The position numbers and the translations under genes are program-made. Below the pieces are notes generated by a model. That model made no database searches. It saw only the letters and a program-made list of their open reading frames with translations, and had not been told where the DNA came from. Positions 38,340-50,355 of a stretch of 64,000 nt of DNA are shown in pieces (position 1 is the stretch's first letter; each line of letters begins with the position of its first letter). This DNA is from Acinetobacter bouvetii DSM 14964 = CIP 107468 (GTDB lineage: Bacteria; Pseudomonadota; Gammaproteobacteria; Pseudomonadales; Moraxellaceae): positions 208,860-272,859 of the forward strand of contig NZ_KB849730.1 in the NCBI RefSeq assembly GCF_000368865.1, read 5' to 3'.

Positions 38340-39398
38340 TTAAATGCGTTTTGGAAGCTGAGAAACCCAGGTCATGAGACGGGTCGCATCATTGGTACGC
38401 GCTGCCGAAGAATCAGCGCCCAGCAATACAACCACTGCAGGGCGGTTATTCAACGTCGTATGCATCACCACGCAGCGGCCAGCTTCACTAATATAGCCGG
38501 TTTTTGAAATATTGATATTCCACCCGCCGTTACGCACCAGTGCATTGGTATTATTGGATTTCAGAACACGGTAGCCTAAATTGAAATCGTAGCTTGGCGT
38601 AGTCGAAAATTGGCGGATCAAGCCGTATTGTGAAGCCGTATTCACCAAAATGCCTAAATCGCGCGCAGAAGACACATTGCCTGGGTGCAAGCCTGTTGAC
38701 TCTACATAACGGGTCGAATGCATGCCCAAAGACTTGGCTTTAGCATTCATGGCAGCAAAGAATGCGGGACGCCCGCCTGGATAAGTGCGCGCCAAAGCCG
38801 AAGCGGCTGGATTTTCAGATTTCATCAATGCAAACAGCAAGGCTTCTGCACGGTTCATGCTGTCGCCGGCACGCAGTGTTGAACTGGAACTTTTACAGCC
38901 CGAACAAGAAAAATCCCCCTGCTGTAAAGTAATTTTTTCTGACATATTCAAGCGAGAATCTGCAATCACCACCGCTGTCATCAATTTAGTAATGGATGCA
39001 ATAGGCAAAGCGGTATTGCTGTTTTTGCTGTACAGCACTTCCCCAGTCTGTCCATCCATGACCAGAGCGGCGCGGGCATTTACCGAAGGCTGATGCGCAT
39101 TGACGCTGGTATCAAAAATCTGCACCGTTTTAGACGGCGCAGACTGCACTGCGCCATTTGAACTGCGTATAGACGTACTGACTTTGGTTGAGCCTTGCGG
39201 TGAAGGTTCGTCTGCCAGCTCAGCAGATGCGGATACGTCAGCATTCAGCAGCTGATTGGCTTCTTCTGAAGACCAGCTGAGGTTTGCCTGATTGGGATTT
39301 GAATTCATTACGATGTCTGCAAAACTCACCGAGCTCATGCCAAACAGAAATGAAATTCCCAGCGCGCGCATTAGAAATTTATTTGAAGTCTTCACCAT
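38340..39398 (-). CDS. pbpG: D-alanyl-D-alanine endopeptidase PbpG (PBP7/8)
   Basis: Periplasmic low-molecular-mass penicillin-binding protein that cleaves peptidoglycan cross-links. The 352 residues have a signal peptide, a Ser/Ala-rich linker (about 30-100), and the three active-site motifs SxxK (S135-K138, SITK), SxN (S194-N196, SEN) and KTG (299-301). A CxxC-like SCSGC pair at about 164-168 sits where E. coli PbpG has a cysteine-free loop. It is transcribed toward thrC and separated from it by two terminators. Confidence 0.93.
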   Translation of the reverse strand: MVKTSNKFLMRALGISFLFGMSSVSFADIVMNSNPNQANLSWSSEEANQLLNADVSASAELADEPSPQGSTKVSTSIRSSNGAVQSAPSKTVQIFDTSVNAHQPSVNARAALVMDGQTGEVLYSKNSNTALPIASITKLMTAVVIADSRLNMSEKITLQQGDFSCSGCKSSSSTLRAGDSMNRAEALLFALMKSENPAASALARTYPGGRPAFFAAMNAKAKSLGMHSTRYVESTGLHPGNVSSARDLGILVNTASQYGLIRQFSTTPSYDFNLGYRVLKSNNTNALVRNGGWNINISKTGYISEAGRCVVMHTTLNNRPAVVVLLGADSSAARTNDATRLMTWVSQLPKRI

Positions 39399-39602
39399 AT
39401 TTACTCAACTCAATAAGGCAATAATTGCCTATTGCCTCTAATATGCCGTACATTGACGCAATAGAGAACAAATTACGTTCAAAGAAAGTTTAATAAGTTC
39501 TCCATTTTTGATAAGAATAGCATTGCTAATTTTGTCGTTTCATTGCAAGCTTATTTTGCTTTATGTAACAAAAAAAACGATTTTCAGACAGGGAGAGTAC
39601 AG

Positions 39603-40238
39603 GTGATCACAGTTTTAGTTGTAGATGACCATGAATTGGTACGCACAGGGATTTGCAGAATGCTCGAAGACCATGCAGAAATTCAGGTTATTGGCCAAGC
39701 TGAATCTGGTGAAGAAGCAATTTCCTTAGTCCGCCAGCACCACCCGAATGTCGTGCTGCTGGATGTCAATATGCCGGGGATTGGCGGTGTAGAAACGACA
39801 CGCCGTTTGCTGCAGACTGCGCCAGAAACCAAAGTGCTGGCGGTCAGCGGCTTAGCAGAAGAGCCTTACCCATCCTTATTGCTGAAAGCGGGCGCCAAAG
39901 GCTACATTACCAAAGGCGCTCCGGTCACTGAAATGGTGCGCGCCATCAATAAAGTCATGCAGGGCGGAAAATATTTCAGTGCGGATATTGCCGAGCAGTT
40001 GGCCAGCTCTTATTTGTCGGATACACAGCAATCCCCTTTTGACGCTTTGTCGGAACGTGAAATGCAAGTTGCGATGATGGTGGTGAATTGCATCAGCGCG
40101 CAGGAAATTGCGGACAAGCTGTTTGTCAGCGTAAAAACCGTCAACACTTACCGATACCGTATTTTTGAAAAGCTGAATCTTGACAGTGATGTCAAATTGA
40201 CACATTTAGCCATTCGTTATGGACTCATTAAACCTTAA
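39603..40238 (+). CDS. gacA: response regulator GacA (NarL/FixJ family)
   Basis: Two-component response regulator of 211 residues: a receiver domain with the phosphorylation Asp in VVLLDVNMPG and acidic pocket VVDDHE, then a LuxR/NarL-type helix-turn-helix (LSEREMQVAMMVVN and KTVNTYRYRIF). It resembles GacA/UvrY in the receiver, the linker (AGAKGYITKGAPVTEM) and length. The GTG start has GGGAG upstream; a frame extending to 39543 is not needed. GacS is not in the window, the usual unlinked situation. It directly precedes pilS by 20 bases. Confidence 0.92.
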   Translation: MITVLVVDDHELVRTGICRMLEDHAEIQVIGQAESGEEAISLVRQHHPNVVLLDVNMPGIGGVETTRRLLQTAPETKVLAVSGLAEEPYPSLLLKAGAKGYITKGAPVTEMVRAINKVMQGGKYFSADIAEQLASSYLSDTQQSPFDALSEREMQVAMMVVNCISAQEIADKLFVSVKTVNTYRYRIFEKLNLDSDVKLTHLAIRYGLIKP

Positions 40239-40258
40239 TTCATTACTTTGCAGGTCAC

Positions 40259-41824
40259 ATGAGTCAGCGCCCCAATCTTTCAGAACTTAATCAATATCAT
40301 CTGGGCATTTGGTACAGCGCTTACCGTTTTATTATCAGCAGCTGCCTGCTGATTATTTTTTTATTTACCTATAACCAGCTCAATAATCAGTATCAGTATC
40401 CTAAGCTTTATCTCTATGTGTTAACGATTTATGTCATCGTGAACAGCCTGCAATTTTTTGCACTGAATAAAATCAAAACCGCCATCCCGAAGCAGATGAT
40501 CTTGATTTTTTTTGCCGATGTTACAGCATTAAGCCTGCTGACTTTGGCATTGGATGGCCCTAACCTGCATATCAGCCTGCTGTTTGTCATCACCATTTTC
40601 GCCGCATCAATTCTGCTGGATGCGAGAAAAGCGCTGGTGATTACCCTGATTGCTGTGATCAGTGTGATTTATCAGCTCTTTTTAGGCTCTATTTTAGACT
40701 TTGCCTCACTGCGCAATATTGGCAACAGCGCCCTGCTGGCCTTCTTATTCTTTGTGGTGTACGGATGCGGGCAAATTGCCGTGCGGCGCTTCCAGATTCT
40801 GGAAAATTTGAACTTTTCACAGTCGATCGAATTGCACCAGCTGCAAAATATCAACCGCTATATTTTGGAACAGATTGAAACCGGCTACCTGGTCTTGGAC
40901 GAAAACTGCCATGTGGTGCTCAGCAACCCTGCCGCCTGCCATTTGCTTGGCATCTCTGCAGCCTACAGCGCAGATAAATATCCCCTGTATATGACTCAGC
41001 CTGATTTATTCGAATTGCTGAAATTTGAAGACCTCAAAGATGGCGAAAAGTTTCAGTTTGAATCTCAGCAAAGCCTTTACCATATTCATGTCCATGTGAA
41101 GAAACTGATTGTGCCGCATCAGCTGCTGACGCTTTTGGTGCTGCAGGATGCGCAAAAGCTGAACCAGCAGGTGCAGCAGCTGAAGCTGGCCGCTCTGGGC
41201 CAGCTGTCCGCCAGCATTGCCCATGAAATCCGCAACCCTTTGGCGGCTATTGTCCAGGCTAATGAACTGCAAAACGGCAGCGGCCCTGCCCAGCAGCAGA
41301 TGCTCAGCAAAATGATCAGCAAGCAGGCGCAGCGCATTGACAGCATTGTGCAGGATACGCTGAATATGGTGAAAAACCGTGAAACCCATGCTGTGCAGCT
41401 CTGCTTGAACCGCTTTATACCGCAGCTGATTCAGGAGGATTTAGCGGATGTGCAAAAGAAAATTCAGCTGAATATACAAAAAGACTGCCTGATTTCTTTT
41501 GATGAAGCGCAATTGCGTCAAGTGCTGATTAACCTCATCAGAAATGCAATCCGCCACAATGACGCAGATGCGCCTTTTATTGAGCTCAATATTTATCCGC
41601 ATGAGAAGATTATCAGGCTGGATGTGCGGGATTTTGGCCGCGGCGTTGCTGTTCAGCACCGCACTTCGCTATTTCAGCCTTTTTTCAGTACCGAAATTAC
41701 AGGAACTGGTTTAGGATTGTATCTTGCGCACAGCTTCTGTGAAGCCAATCAGGCTCAGCTGGCTTATGTAGAACAACAACGGGGCGCCTGCTTTAGGCTG
41801 ATTTGCCAGCGTGCAGCGATTTAA
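40259..41824 (+). CDS. pilS: PilS, sensor histidine kinase of pilin transcription
   Basis: Membrane sensor kinase that controls PilR and so pilA transcription. The 521 residues have about six hydrophobic segments in residues 20-185, a PAS-like region (about 200-290), the phosphoacceptor H-box SIAHEIRNPLAA, and the ATPase domain with N-box and G-boxes (LINLIRNAIRHND, FGRGV, GTGLGLY). The start follows gacA by 20 bases, so gacA-pilS-pilR may be transcribed together. Confidence 0.93.
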   Translation: MSQRPNLSELNQYHLGIWYSAYRFIISSCLLIIFLFTYNQLNNQYQYPKLYLYVLTIYVIVNSLQFFALNKIKTAIPKQMILIFFADVTALSLLTLALDGPNLHISLLFVITIFAASILLDARKALVITLIAVISVIYQLFLGSILDFASLRNIGNSALLAFLFFVVYGCGQIAVRRFQILENLNFSQSIELHQLQNINRYILEQIETGYLVLDENCHVVLSNPAACHLLGISAAYSADKYPLYMTQPDLFELLKFEDLKDGEKFQFESQQSLYHIHVHVKKLIVPHQLLTLLVLQDAQKLNQQVQQLKLAALGQLSASIAHEIRNPLAAIVQANELQNGSGPAQQQMLSKMISKQAQRIDSIVQDTLNMVKNRETHAVQLCLNRFIPQLIQEDLADVQKKIQLNIQKDCLISFDEAQLRQVLINLIRNAIRHNDADAPFIELNIYPHEKIIRLDVRDFGRGVAVQHRTSLFQPFFSTEITGTGLGLYLAHSFCEANQAQLAYVEQQRGACFRLICQRAAI

Positions 41825-41842
41825 TTTTTTTGGGGTGAAATT

Positions 41843-43255
41843 GTGGAAAAACGGCCACTGGTCTTACTGGTAGACGATGAAGAAGACTTGTGTCTGCTCA
41901 TGCAGATGTCTCTGTCACGCATGGGTATTGATACGCACAGCGCGCATTGCCTCAGCGATGCCAAAAAATGTCTGGCTGAACATGCCTATGACGCCTGCTT
42001 AACCGATCTGAATTTGCCGGATGGCAACGGCCTGCAGCTATTGGAATGGATCAATGAACATGGTCCAAGCCTGCCTGTTGCAGTATTGACCGCTTATGGC
42101 AATATGGAAATCGCTATCGCAGCCTTAAAAGCAGGCGCATTTGATTTTGTCAGCAAACCGGTGAACCCGAAGCATCTGGAGCAGCTGCTGCAAAAAGCGC
42201 TGAACAAGCCTGCTGAGCCTAGACAGCTGCAAACCGATGCGCTGGAGCACAAAATGCTGATCGGGCAGTCACAGCCGATGCAGCAGCTGCGGGTCACGCT
42301 GAAAAAGATCGCCCGCTCGCAGGCGCCTGTCTTTATTACAGGCGAGTCCGGCACAGGCAAAGAAGTGGTTGCCAATTTAGTGCACCGGCTAAGCAACCGC
42401 AATGAAGGCCCGTTCATTGCCATTAACTGCGGCGCGATTCCCACTGAATTGATGGAAAGCGAACTCTTCGGCCATAAAAAAGGCAGTTTTACCGGCGCCA
42501 CTCAAGACAAGCAGGGCTTAATTCAGTCCGCACACGGCGGCAGTTTATTTTTAGATGAAATTGCTGAATTGCCGCTCAGCATGCAAGTCAAACTGCTGCG
42601 CGCGGTGCAGGAAAAGCGCATCCGCCCTGTCGGTTCAGATGCTGAAATTGATGTCGATTTCCGCGTCATCAGCGCCAGCCACCAAGATTTGGAAGCTTTG
42701 GTACAGCAAGGCAAGTTCCGTCAGGATCTGTTCTTCCGCATTCATGTCATGGACTTGATCTTGCCGCCGCTGCGTGAGCGCGGTGAAGATATCTTGCTTC
42801 TGGCGCAGCATTTTATTCACAAAATCAGTTCAGAATGGGACATCCCGGCCAAGCAGCTGACCGCCCGCGCAAAAGAGTTTCTGACGGGGCAGTATTACCC
42901 GGGAAATGTGCGTGAATTGCGCAATATCATTGAACGCGCCATAACCCTAAGCGATGACGGCAATATCGATTTGCCTCAGCTGCAAAGCGCGCCGCAGCGT
43001 CAAATGGCGCAGCTGTTTGCATCATCTGCAGAACCTTCCTTGCACAATGGCTTGACTGATCCGCCTCAGAACGCCAAAAAACTGCCCGAAGAAGGTTTAG
43101 AAATTTTTCTGGAAAAAATTGAAAAAGAAATTTTGCTGAATGCGCTGAATTTAACACATTGGAATAGAACTGTCGCCGCCAAAAAACTCGGCATGACGTT
43201 CCGGTCTTTGCGTTACCGTTTAAAGAAATTCGGCCTGGATACAGATGAGGACTAA
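41843..43255 (+). CDS. pilR: PilR, sigma54-dependent response regulator
   Basis: Activates the sigma54 promoter of pilA when phosphorylated by PilS. The 470 residues contain a receiver domain (VDDEEDLC; phospho-Asp in CLTDLNLPDG), the AAA+ domain with Walker A GESGTGKE, the sigma54-contacting GSFTGA loop, the Walker B region GGSLFLDEI, and a C-terminal Fis-type helix-turn-helix (NRTVAAKKLGMTFRSLRYRLK). The GTG start is preceded by GGGGTGA. Its end nearly touches the convergent CtpA gene. Confidence 0.95.
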   Translation: MEKRPLVLLVDDEEDLCLLMQMSLSRMGIDTHSAHCLSDAKKCLAEHAYDACLTDLNLPDGNGLQLLEWINEHGPSLPVAVLTAYGNMEIAIAALKAGAFDFVSKPVNPKHLEQLLQKALNKPAEPRQLQTDALEHKMLIGQSQPMQQLRVTLKKIARSQAPVFITGESGTGKEVVANLVHRLSNRNEGPFIAINCGAIPTELMESELFGHKKGSFTGATQDKQGLIQSAHGGSLFLDEIAELPLSMQVKLLRAVQEKRIRPVGSDAEIDVDFRVISASHQDLEALVQQGKFRQDLFFRIHVMDLILPPLRERGEDILLLAQHFIHKISSEWDIPAKQLTARAKEFLTGQYYPGNVRELRNIIERAITLSDDGNIDLPQLQSAPQRQMAQLFASSAEPSLHNGLTDPPQNAKKLPEEGLEIFLEKIEKEILLNALNLTHWNRTVAAKKLGMTFRSLRYRLKKFGLDTDED

Positions 43256-43268
43256 ACCCTCATCCGCT

Positions 43269-44441
43269 TTATTTCTGAAGCAGCAGCAAATCTGCAACAT
43301 GTTCAATATAGCTCTCCTCCCGCATATCATGCGGGATCGGATAGCTCAGATTGGGCTGAATGCCAGTGCCTTCAATCATGCGCCCATTTGGCGTATAGTA
43401 CTGCGAAACCGTCATCTGCAGCGCTGCGCCGTTGCTCAGTGGAAATAATTTCTGAACCACACCTTTGCCGTAGCTTTTTTCGCCGGCCACCCATGCGCGC
43501 CCATGCTCTTTCATCGCCGCTGTAAACACTTCCGCGGCAGATGCTGAACGGCTGTTAATTAAAATCCCTACTTTCAAATTTTGAAATTCAAAGCTGGGCA
43601 AAGCCTGAAACTGCTGATCGCCTTCGGAACGGCTTTTGGTCGACACAATGACGCCTTGATTTAAAAATAAATCGGCCGATTCCACTGCCGCTGACAGCAA
43701 ACCGCCAGGGTTATTGCGCAGGTCAAACAGCACCGCTTTTAATTTGGATGACGCATGGCTTTCAATCAAGCGCTTCACTTCATTGGCGGTGTCCTGCTGA
43801 AACACTTTAATATGCAGCACCAGCACCTGATTATTCAGCAACCGGGACTCAATATCCGTTTCAATTTTAGTATTGCGCACCAAATTCATCGGCAAACTGT
43901 TGGCGGACAGCTGCAGGCTGAGCGTCGAGCCAATTGCGCCATCTAAAACATGCTTTACCTGATCCTGATTCAGCTTCTTCAGTTCCTGATCTTCAACTTT
44001 ATACACCGTCACGCCATTTTTCAGGCCCAGCTTAGCCGAGTCCGCATCCGGCTTTAAATTATGAATCACCCAATGCTGCAGCGCCGCATCAAAGCGCAGA
44101 TCAAAATCAACCGTGGCTAAATCGCCCTCCGTATATTGCAGGAGCTGTTTATAGTCTTCTGGCGACAAATATCTGGAATAGCGGTCTAAGCCGCTCAATA
44201 AGCCTTTGATGGCTTGCTGGAACAGTTCATCGTCATTTTTTTCTTTGACATAATTATCTTTGACGATGCCGTAAATTTGCACAAACTGCTGAATGGATTC
44301 GACAGGAACCTCTTGGTAAGTTGCCTCGAACTCCCCGTCAAAATCATCTGAAGCAGGCGCTTTGCCTGCTCCCCATGTCAAATGGCCCGCGCACATCAGT
44401 GTGGTAAAAAGTACCGCAGACCGCCAATGCGCTTTCGCCAT
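43269..44441 (-). CDS. C-terminal processing protease (S41 family, CtpA-like)
   Basis: Periplasmic serine protease that trims C-terminal tails. The 390 residues have a signal peptide (cleavage near HLTWGAGKA), a PDZ domain (about 112-180), and the S41 catalytic core with Ser in the NSRSASAAE motif (near 299-301) and the Lys in YGKG (326). It is separated from the following gpmI gene, upstream on the same strand, by 27 bases, the conserved gpmI-ctp pairing of pseudomonads. It ends 13 bases from convergent pilR. Confidence 0.9.
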   Translation of the reverse strand: MAKAHWRSAVLFTTLMCAGHLTWGAGKAPASDDFDGEFEATYQEVPVESIQQFVQIYGIVKDNYVKEKNDDELFQQAIKGLLSGLDRYSRYLSPEDYKQLLQYTEGDLATVDFDLRFDAALQHWVIHNLKPDADSAKLGLKNGVTVYKVEDQELKKLNQDQVKHVLDGAIGSTLSLQLSANSLPMNLVRNTKIETDIESRLLNNQVLVLHIKVFQQDTANEVKRLIESHASSKLKAVLFDLRNNPGGLLSAAVESADLFLNQGVIVSTKSRSEGDQQFQALPSFEFQNLKVGILINSRSASAAEVFTAAMKEHGRAWVAGEKSYGKGVVQKLFPLSNGAALQMTVSQYYTPNGRMIEGTGIQPNLSYPIPHDMREESYIEHVADLLLLQK

Positions 44442-44468
44442 TCCTCTATCCTTGCATATGCTTAATGC

Positions 44469-46016
44469 TTAAGCCTTCACGTGTATTAAATTGCGCCCCT
44501 GCATTTCTGCTGGAACCGGCACATTCATTAAGCTCAGCAATGTCGGCGCGACATCCGCCAGCACACCGCCTTCATCAATTTCTGCAGCATTTGGCCCGAC
44601 ATAAATAAACGGCACCAGCTCAGTGGTATGCTGCGTATGCACCTGACCGCTGACATAATCCTGCATCTGCTCCACATTACCATGGTCAGCAGTAATAATC
44701 ATGTGGCCTTTGTTTGCCATGACCGCGTCATAGACCCGGCCAAGGCAAGTGTCTACCGCTTCAACCGCTTTCACAGCAGCATCAAATACGCCTGTATGGC
44801 CAACCATGTCGCCATTGGCATAGTTGACCACCAGCAGGTCAAATTCACCTGAATTAATGGCAGCCACCAGCTTATCCGTCACTTCGTATGCGCTCATTTC
44901 CGGCTTCAAATCATAGGTTGCCACGCTTGGAGAAGGAATCAAAATACGCTTTTCGCCTGGATATTCTTCTTCACGGCCGCCGCTGAAGAAGAAGGTGACA
45001 TGCGCATATTTCTCTGTTTCAGCTATGCGCAGCTGCGTTTTCCCCAAGCCCGACAAGTACTCGCCAATCGAATTCACCAGCGCTTCCGGCATATAGGCTA
45101 CAGGCGCATCAATGGTTGCTTGATAACGGGTCAGCATGACAAATTTAGACAAAGCTGGGACAGTTTTACGCTCAAAGCCAGCGAAGTCTTTTTCCACAAA
45201 TGCTTTGGTAATTTCACGCGCGCGGTCTGCACGGAAGTTCATGAAGACAACGCTGTCGCCATCTTGAATTTTCGCAACATCGCCAATGCGGGTCGCTTTC
45301 ACGAATTCATCAGATTCTTCAGCCGCATACGCCTGTTCCAGGCCTTCAACAGCTGTTGCAGCCGTGCGCAGCGCTTCGCCTTCTGTCAGCAGGCGGTAAG
45401 CCTGTTCTACACGGTCCCAGCGGTTATCACGATCCATGGCAAAATAGCGGCCAATCATCGTTGCAATACGGCCTTGGCCAGGATATTGCGCAAACAGCGC
45501 ATCCAATTTTTCTAAAGACGGCTGCGCGCTTTTTGGCGGCGTATCACGGCCATCCAAGAATGCATGCAGATAGACCTTCGCGCCGCGTTTCAGCGCCAGC
45601 TCCGCCATCGCCGCAATGTGGTCTTCATGTGAATGCACGCCGCCTTGCGACAGCAGGCCCATAATATGCACTGCGCCATTGGCTGCTTTGGCTTTTTCTA
45701 CAGCATCCACCAGCACTTCGTGTTCAAAGAATGCGCCGGTACGGATGTCTTTGGTAATGCGGGTAAAGTCCTGATACAGCACGCGCCCTGCGCCGAGGTT
45801 CATGTGCCCCACTTCAGAGTTGCCCATCTGACCATCCGGCAAGCCGACGTCTTCGCCAGAACCTGAAATTAAACCATGCGGATGCTTTGCTTCCATCGCT
45901 GTCAAATTAGGGCGTTTCGCCGCTAAGAAGGCATTATCTTTCTCTTCAACACGATGTCCCACACCATCCATAATCACTAAAACGTGAGGGATTTTTTTAG
46001 CAGATGCATCCGACAT
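44469..46016 (-). CDS. gpmI: phosphoglycerate mutase (2,3-bisphosphoglycerate-independent)
   Basis: Manganese-dependent glycolytic enzyme that interconverts 3- and 2-phosphoglycerate. The 515 residues have the alkaline phosphatase-like core with VIMDGVGHR, the phosphorylated Ser in [15 protein letters not shown], the HSHEDH and DGRDTPPK motifs and the C-terminal metal-binding DMVGHTG and ITADHGN. Length is standard. It is followed by the CtpA-like protease gene and preceded by its own 120-base promoter gap. Confidence 0.96.
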   Translation of the reverse strand: MSDASAKKIPHVLVIMDGVGHRVEEKDNAFLAAKRPNLTAMEAKHPHGLISGSGEDVGLPDGQMGNSEVGHMNLGAGRVLYQDFTRITKDIRTGAFFEHEVLVDAVEKAKAANGAVHIMGLLSQGGVHSHEDHIAAMAELALKRGAKVYLHAFLDGRDTPPKSAQPSLEKLDALFAQYPGQGRIATMIGRYFAMDRDNRWDRVEQAYRLLTEGEALRTAATAVEGLEQAYAAEESDEFVKATRIGDVAKIQDGDSVVFMNFRADRAREITKAFVEKDFAGFERKTVPALSKFVMLTRYQATIDAPVAYMPEALVNSIGEYLSGLGKTQLRIAETEKYAHVTFFFSGGREEEYPGEKRILIPSPSVATYDLKPEMSAYEVTDKLVAAINSGEFDLLVVNYANGDMVGHTGVFDAAVKAVEAVDTCLGRVYDAVMANKGHMIITADHGNVEQMQDYVSGQVHTQHTTELVPFIYVGPNAAEIDEGGVLADVAPTLLSLMNVPVPAEMQGRNLIHVKA

Positions 46017-46138
46017 AATTGCACACTCTTCAGGTCTATAAATTAATCACGCTATCTTACCGAATTTTCGGTCAAGACTCTATGATCCCGGCACGGTTAA
46101 TCCTGTTCAGGAACATAGCTTTCCCCGATACTGACCGC

Positions 46139-47209
46139 TTATCTTGCGCGGTGCAGCAGGTAGCCGCCAGCTGCAAAAATCAGCGCAATCGGCACAAAAA
46201 CAAACCATGCAGGCGACGGCGAATAAACCAAACTGGCATAGCCGAGGAAATCCTGCAGATAGAAAAAGCCCAAACCGATGAACAAGGCAATCACCAAGCG
46301 GAAGCCCATCGACTGCTGGCGCAGCGGCCCGAAAATAAAGGAACAGGCGATCACCACCAAGGCGATCAGCGCCAGCGGCGAAGCGGCTTTTTGCCAAAAT
46401 GCCAATTGATAGGTTTTAGGCACTTGGCTGTATTCATTCAAATAGCTCATGAAGCTGACCAGCTGGCTTGGCGACAAATCTTCAGGATCCAGCGTCACCA
46501 TATGCACATATTTCGGCTGCAGCGCCAAAGACAATGGCAGTTTCGCGCTTTGTTCAAGCACTGCATCGCCGGTTTTCAAAATATCCACTTGCTTGGCATT
46601 CTGCAATGTCCAGCTGCCGTCTTTGACAAATTGCCCCAGCTCCGCTTCCAGCGTGCCGCGCAGCCGGTAACTGTCATCAAAATCGACCACTTGAACATTT
46701 TTTAACTGGCCTTGCGAATTGGCATAGTCGATATAGATAAAGCGCTGCCCTTCACGCGACCAATAGCCTTTGACTTCACCCAGTTCAGCGGCCGTCCGGT
46801 GGCTTTTGATGCTTTCTGATTTCTCATTGGTATAGGGAATCACCCATTCGCTCAAAGCAAAAGATAAAATCACCAAAATGAGTGCAGAACGCATAACCCA
46901 ACCCACGATGCGCCACAGGCTGATCCCGACAGAGCGCATCACAATCAACTCACTGTTCGACGCCAGCGTACCCAGCCCCAGCACAGCGCCGATCAGCGCC
47001 GAAATGGGTAAAATTTCATACAGCGCATGCGGTGCGCCCCACAGCACATACAGGAATGCATCCCATGCGCCATAGCCTTCTGTCAATGAACCTAATTCAC
47101 CTAAATAAGTAAACAGCACCTGCAGGCTGGACAAGACCGCTGTTGCCCCCATCATCGCGAGCGCGGTGGTTTGGGTCACATGTTTGGCAATAATACGGCG
47201 CGCTAACAT
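46139..47209 (-). CDS. lptG: LptG, LPS/LOS export permease subunit
   Basis: Inner membrane subunit of the LptB2FG transporter that extracts lipooligosaccharide from the membrane. The 356 residues have three N-terminal membrane segments, a periplasmic beta-jellyroll (about 140-260) and three C-terminal membrane segments. The ILLPISALIGAVLGLG-like coupling helix region and the LARRIIAKH start are family-typical. The start is separated from lptF by two bases. Confidence 0.94.
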   Translation of the reverse strand: MLARRIIAKHVTQTTALAMMGATAVLSSLQVLFTYLGELGSLTEGYGAWDAFLYVLWGAPHALYEILPISALIGAVLGLGTLASNSELIVMRSVGISLWRIVGWVMRSALILVILSFALSEWVIPYTNEKSESIKSHRTAAELGEVKGYWSREGQRFIYIDYANSQGQLKNVQVVDFDDSYRLRGTLEAELGQFVKDGSWTLQNAKQVDILKTGDAVLEQSAKLPLSLALQPKYVHMVTLDPEDLSPSQLVSFMSYLNEYSQVPKTYQLAFWQKAASPLALIALVVIACSFIFGPLRQQSMGFRLVIALFIGLGFFYLQDFLGYASLVYSPSPAWFVFVPIALIFAAGGYLLHRAR

Positions 47210-47211
47210 TG

Positions 47212-48312
47212 TTAAGACCTCACTCGCTGAATTTGCTTCTTAATTTTCGGCGCGAGTTTTTGCTTGCGCGAGAACAGCGCTGCCGCAACGGCATACGCCA
47301 ATAAAATCACCGGATAGATCCAGATATCCATCTCACCTTTGGAAATTCGGGTTTTGACGGCCATTAAAGCCACAATCAAGCTGGCGAAAATCAATAACGC
47401 CGGGAACAGCTTTAAGTAGCGGCCCTGACGCGGACTGACCTCAGACAAGGCAACAGACAGCATCAGCGCCACCACAATAGAAAATGGCACAAAAATACGC
47501 CAGCCCAGCTCGCTGGCAACCACGGGATCCTGACGGTTCTTCCATAATTTTGAGGTTGGCAGCGCTTCTACTTCCGCGCTTTCAAACTTGGCTTCAGCAT
47601 CATTTTCTAAACGCAGGCGGTAGCTTTGAAATTCAGCCTGCGAATAGCGGGCTTTGCCGGGATAAATTTCGTAACGGCGGCCTTCAGTCAAGTCCACTAC
47701 ACTGGCGGCATCATTTTGCATTTCAACACGGGTGGCTTCCTTCGCCAAAATAATCACATCCGGCTTGCCTTCTTTTTCCGCCCGCTGATAAAAGAAAATA
47801 TCTTTTAAGTTTCTGCGGTCATCCGATAAATCACCGGCATAAATGGTATAAGGGCCTGAGGAAATAAATTCCTTCGGCCGCACCAAGTCGAAGCCCGTGC
47901 GCACCGCCTGGCTGGTGGTCAGCGCTTCAAACTGGCGCAGCCCCCATGGCGATGCCCACATCATCAAAAAAGACTGTATTGCTAAGAAGATGACCGTCAT
48001 TGGAATCAGCAGGCGCGCCAGCTGATGGCGGCTGATTCCGCTGCCGTTCATCACCGCCATTTCATGGTCGACATACATGCGGCCAAAGACCAGCATCAGG
48101 CCAATAAAAAATCCCAGCGGAAAAATTAACGTTAAAAACTCCGGCAGGCGGTAGCCAATGATGCTGAACAGAATGCTTGCATCTAAACGGCCTTGCGCCG
48201 CCACGCCAAAGTACTTGATCAGCCGGCCACCCATCATGATCAAGGTCAATAAGGCAATCACAACCAAAGATGTCGAAACAACTTGCTTGACCAGATAACG
48301 CCGAATAATCAA
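47212..48312 (-). CDS. lptF: LptF, LPS/LOS export permease subunit
   Basis: Partner of LptG in the LptB2FG transporter. The 366 residues have the same architecture: three membrane segments, a periplasmic jellyroll (about 130-240), and three membrane segments. The start is a TTG that reads IIRRYLVKQ as in other LptF proteins and has GGAAGA seven bases upstream, so it is credible. It is divergent from pepA, the arrangement conserved across gammaproteobacteria. Confidence 0.94.
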   Translation of the reverse strand: MIIRRYLVKQVVSTSLVVIALLTLIMMGGRLIKYFGVAAQGRLDASILFSIIGYRLPEFLTLIFPLGFFIGLMLVFGRMYVDHEMAVMNGSGISRHQLARLLIPMTVIFLAIQSFLMMWASPWGLRQFEALTTSQAVRTGFDLVRPKEFISSGPYTIYAGDLSDDRRNLKDIFFYQRAEKEGKPDVIILAKEATRVEMQNDAASVVDLTEGRRYEIYPGKARYSQAEFQSYRLRLENDAEAKFESAEVEALPTSKLWKNRQDPVVASELGWRIFVPFSIVVALMLSVALSEVSPRQGRYLKLFPALLIFASLIVALMAVKTRISKGEMDIWIYPVILLAYAVAAALFSRKQKLAPKIKKQIQRVRS

Positions 48313-48354
48313 ATTAATTCTTCCAAAAAGATAAGCGGATAAAACTAGCCCTAG

Positions 48355-50320
<1,966 letters not shown>

Positions 50321-50355
50321 CTGGTGTTCAATTATCAATTTGAGGAGATGCTGCA

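Noticed and set aside
45000-45515. 171-codon frame on the plus strand opposite gpmI
   Set aside because: Fully antisense to a gene with intact active-site motifs; no independent support.
46019-46705. 228-codon frame on the plus strand opposite the lptG gene
   Set aside because: Antisense to lptG, Arg/Gln/His-rich shadow composition, no recognisable domain and no start signal.
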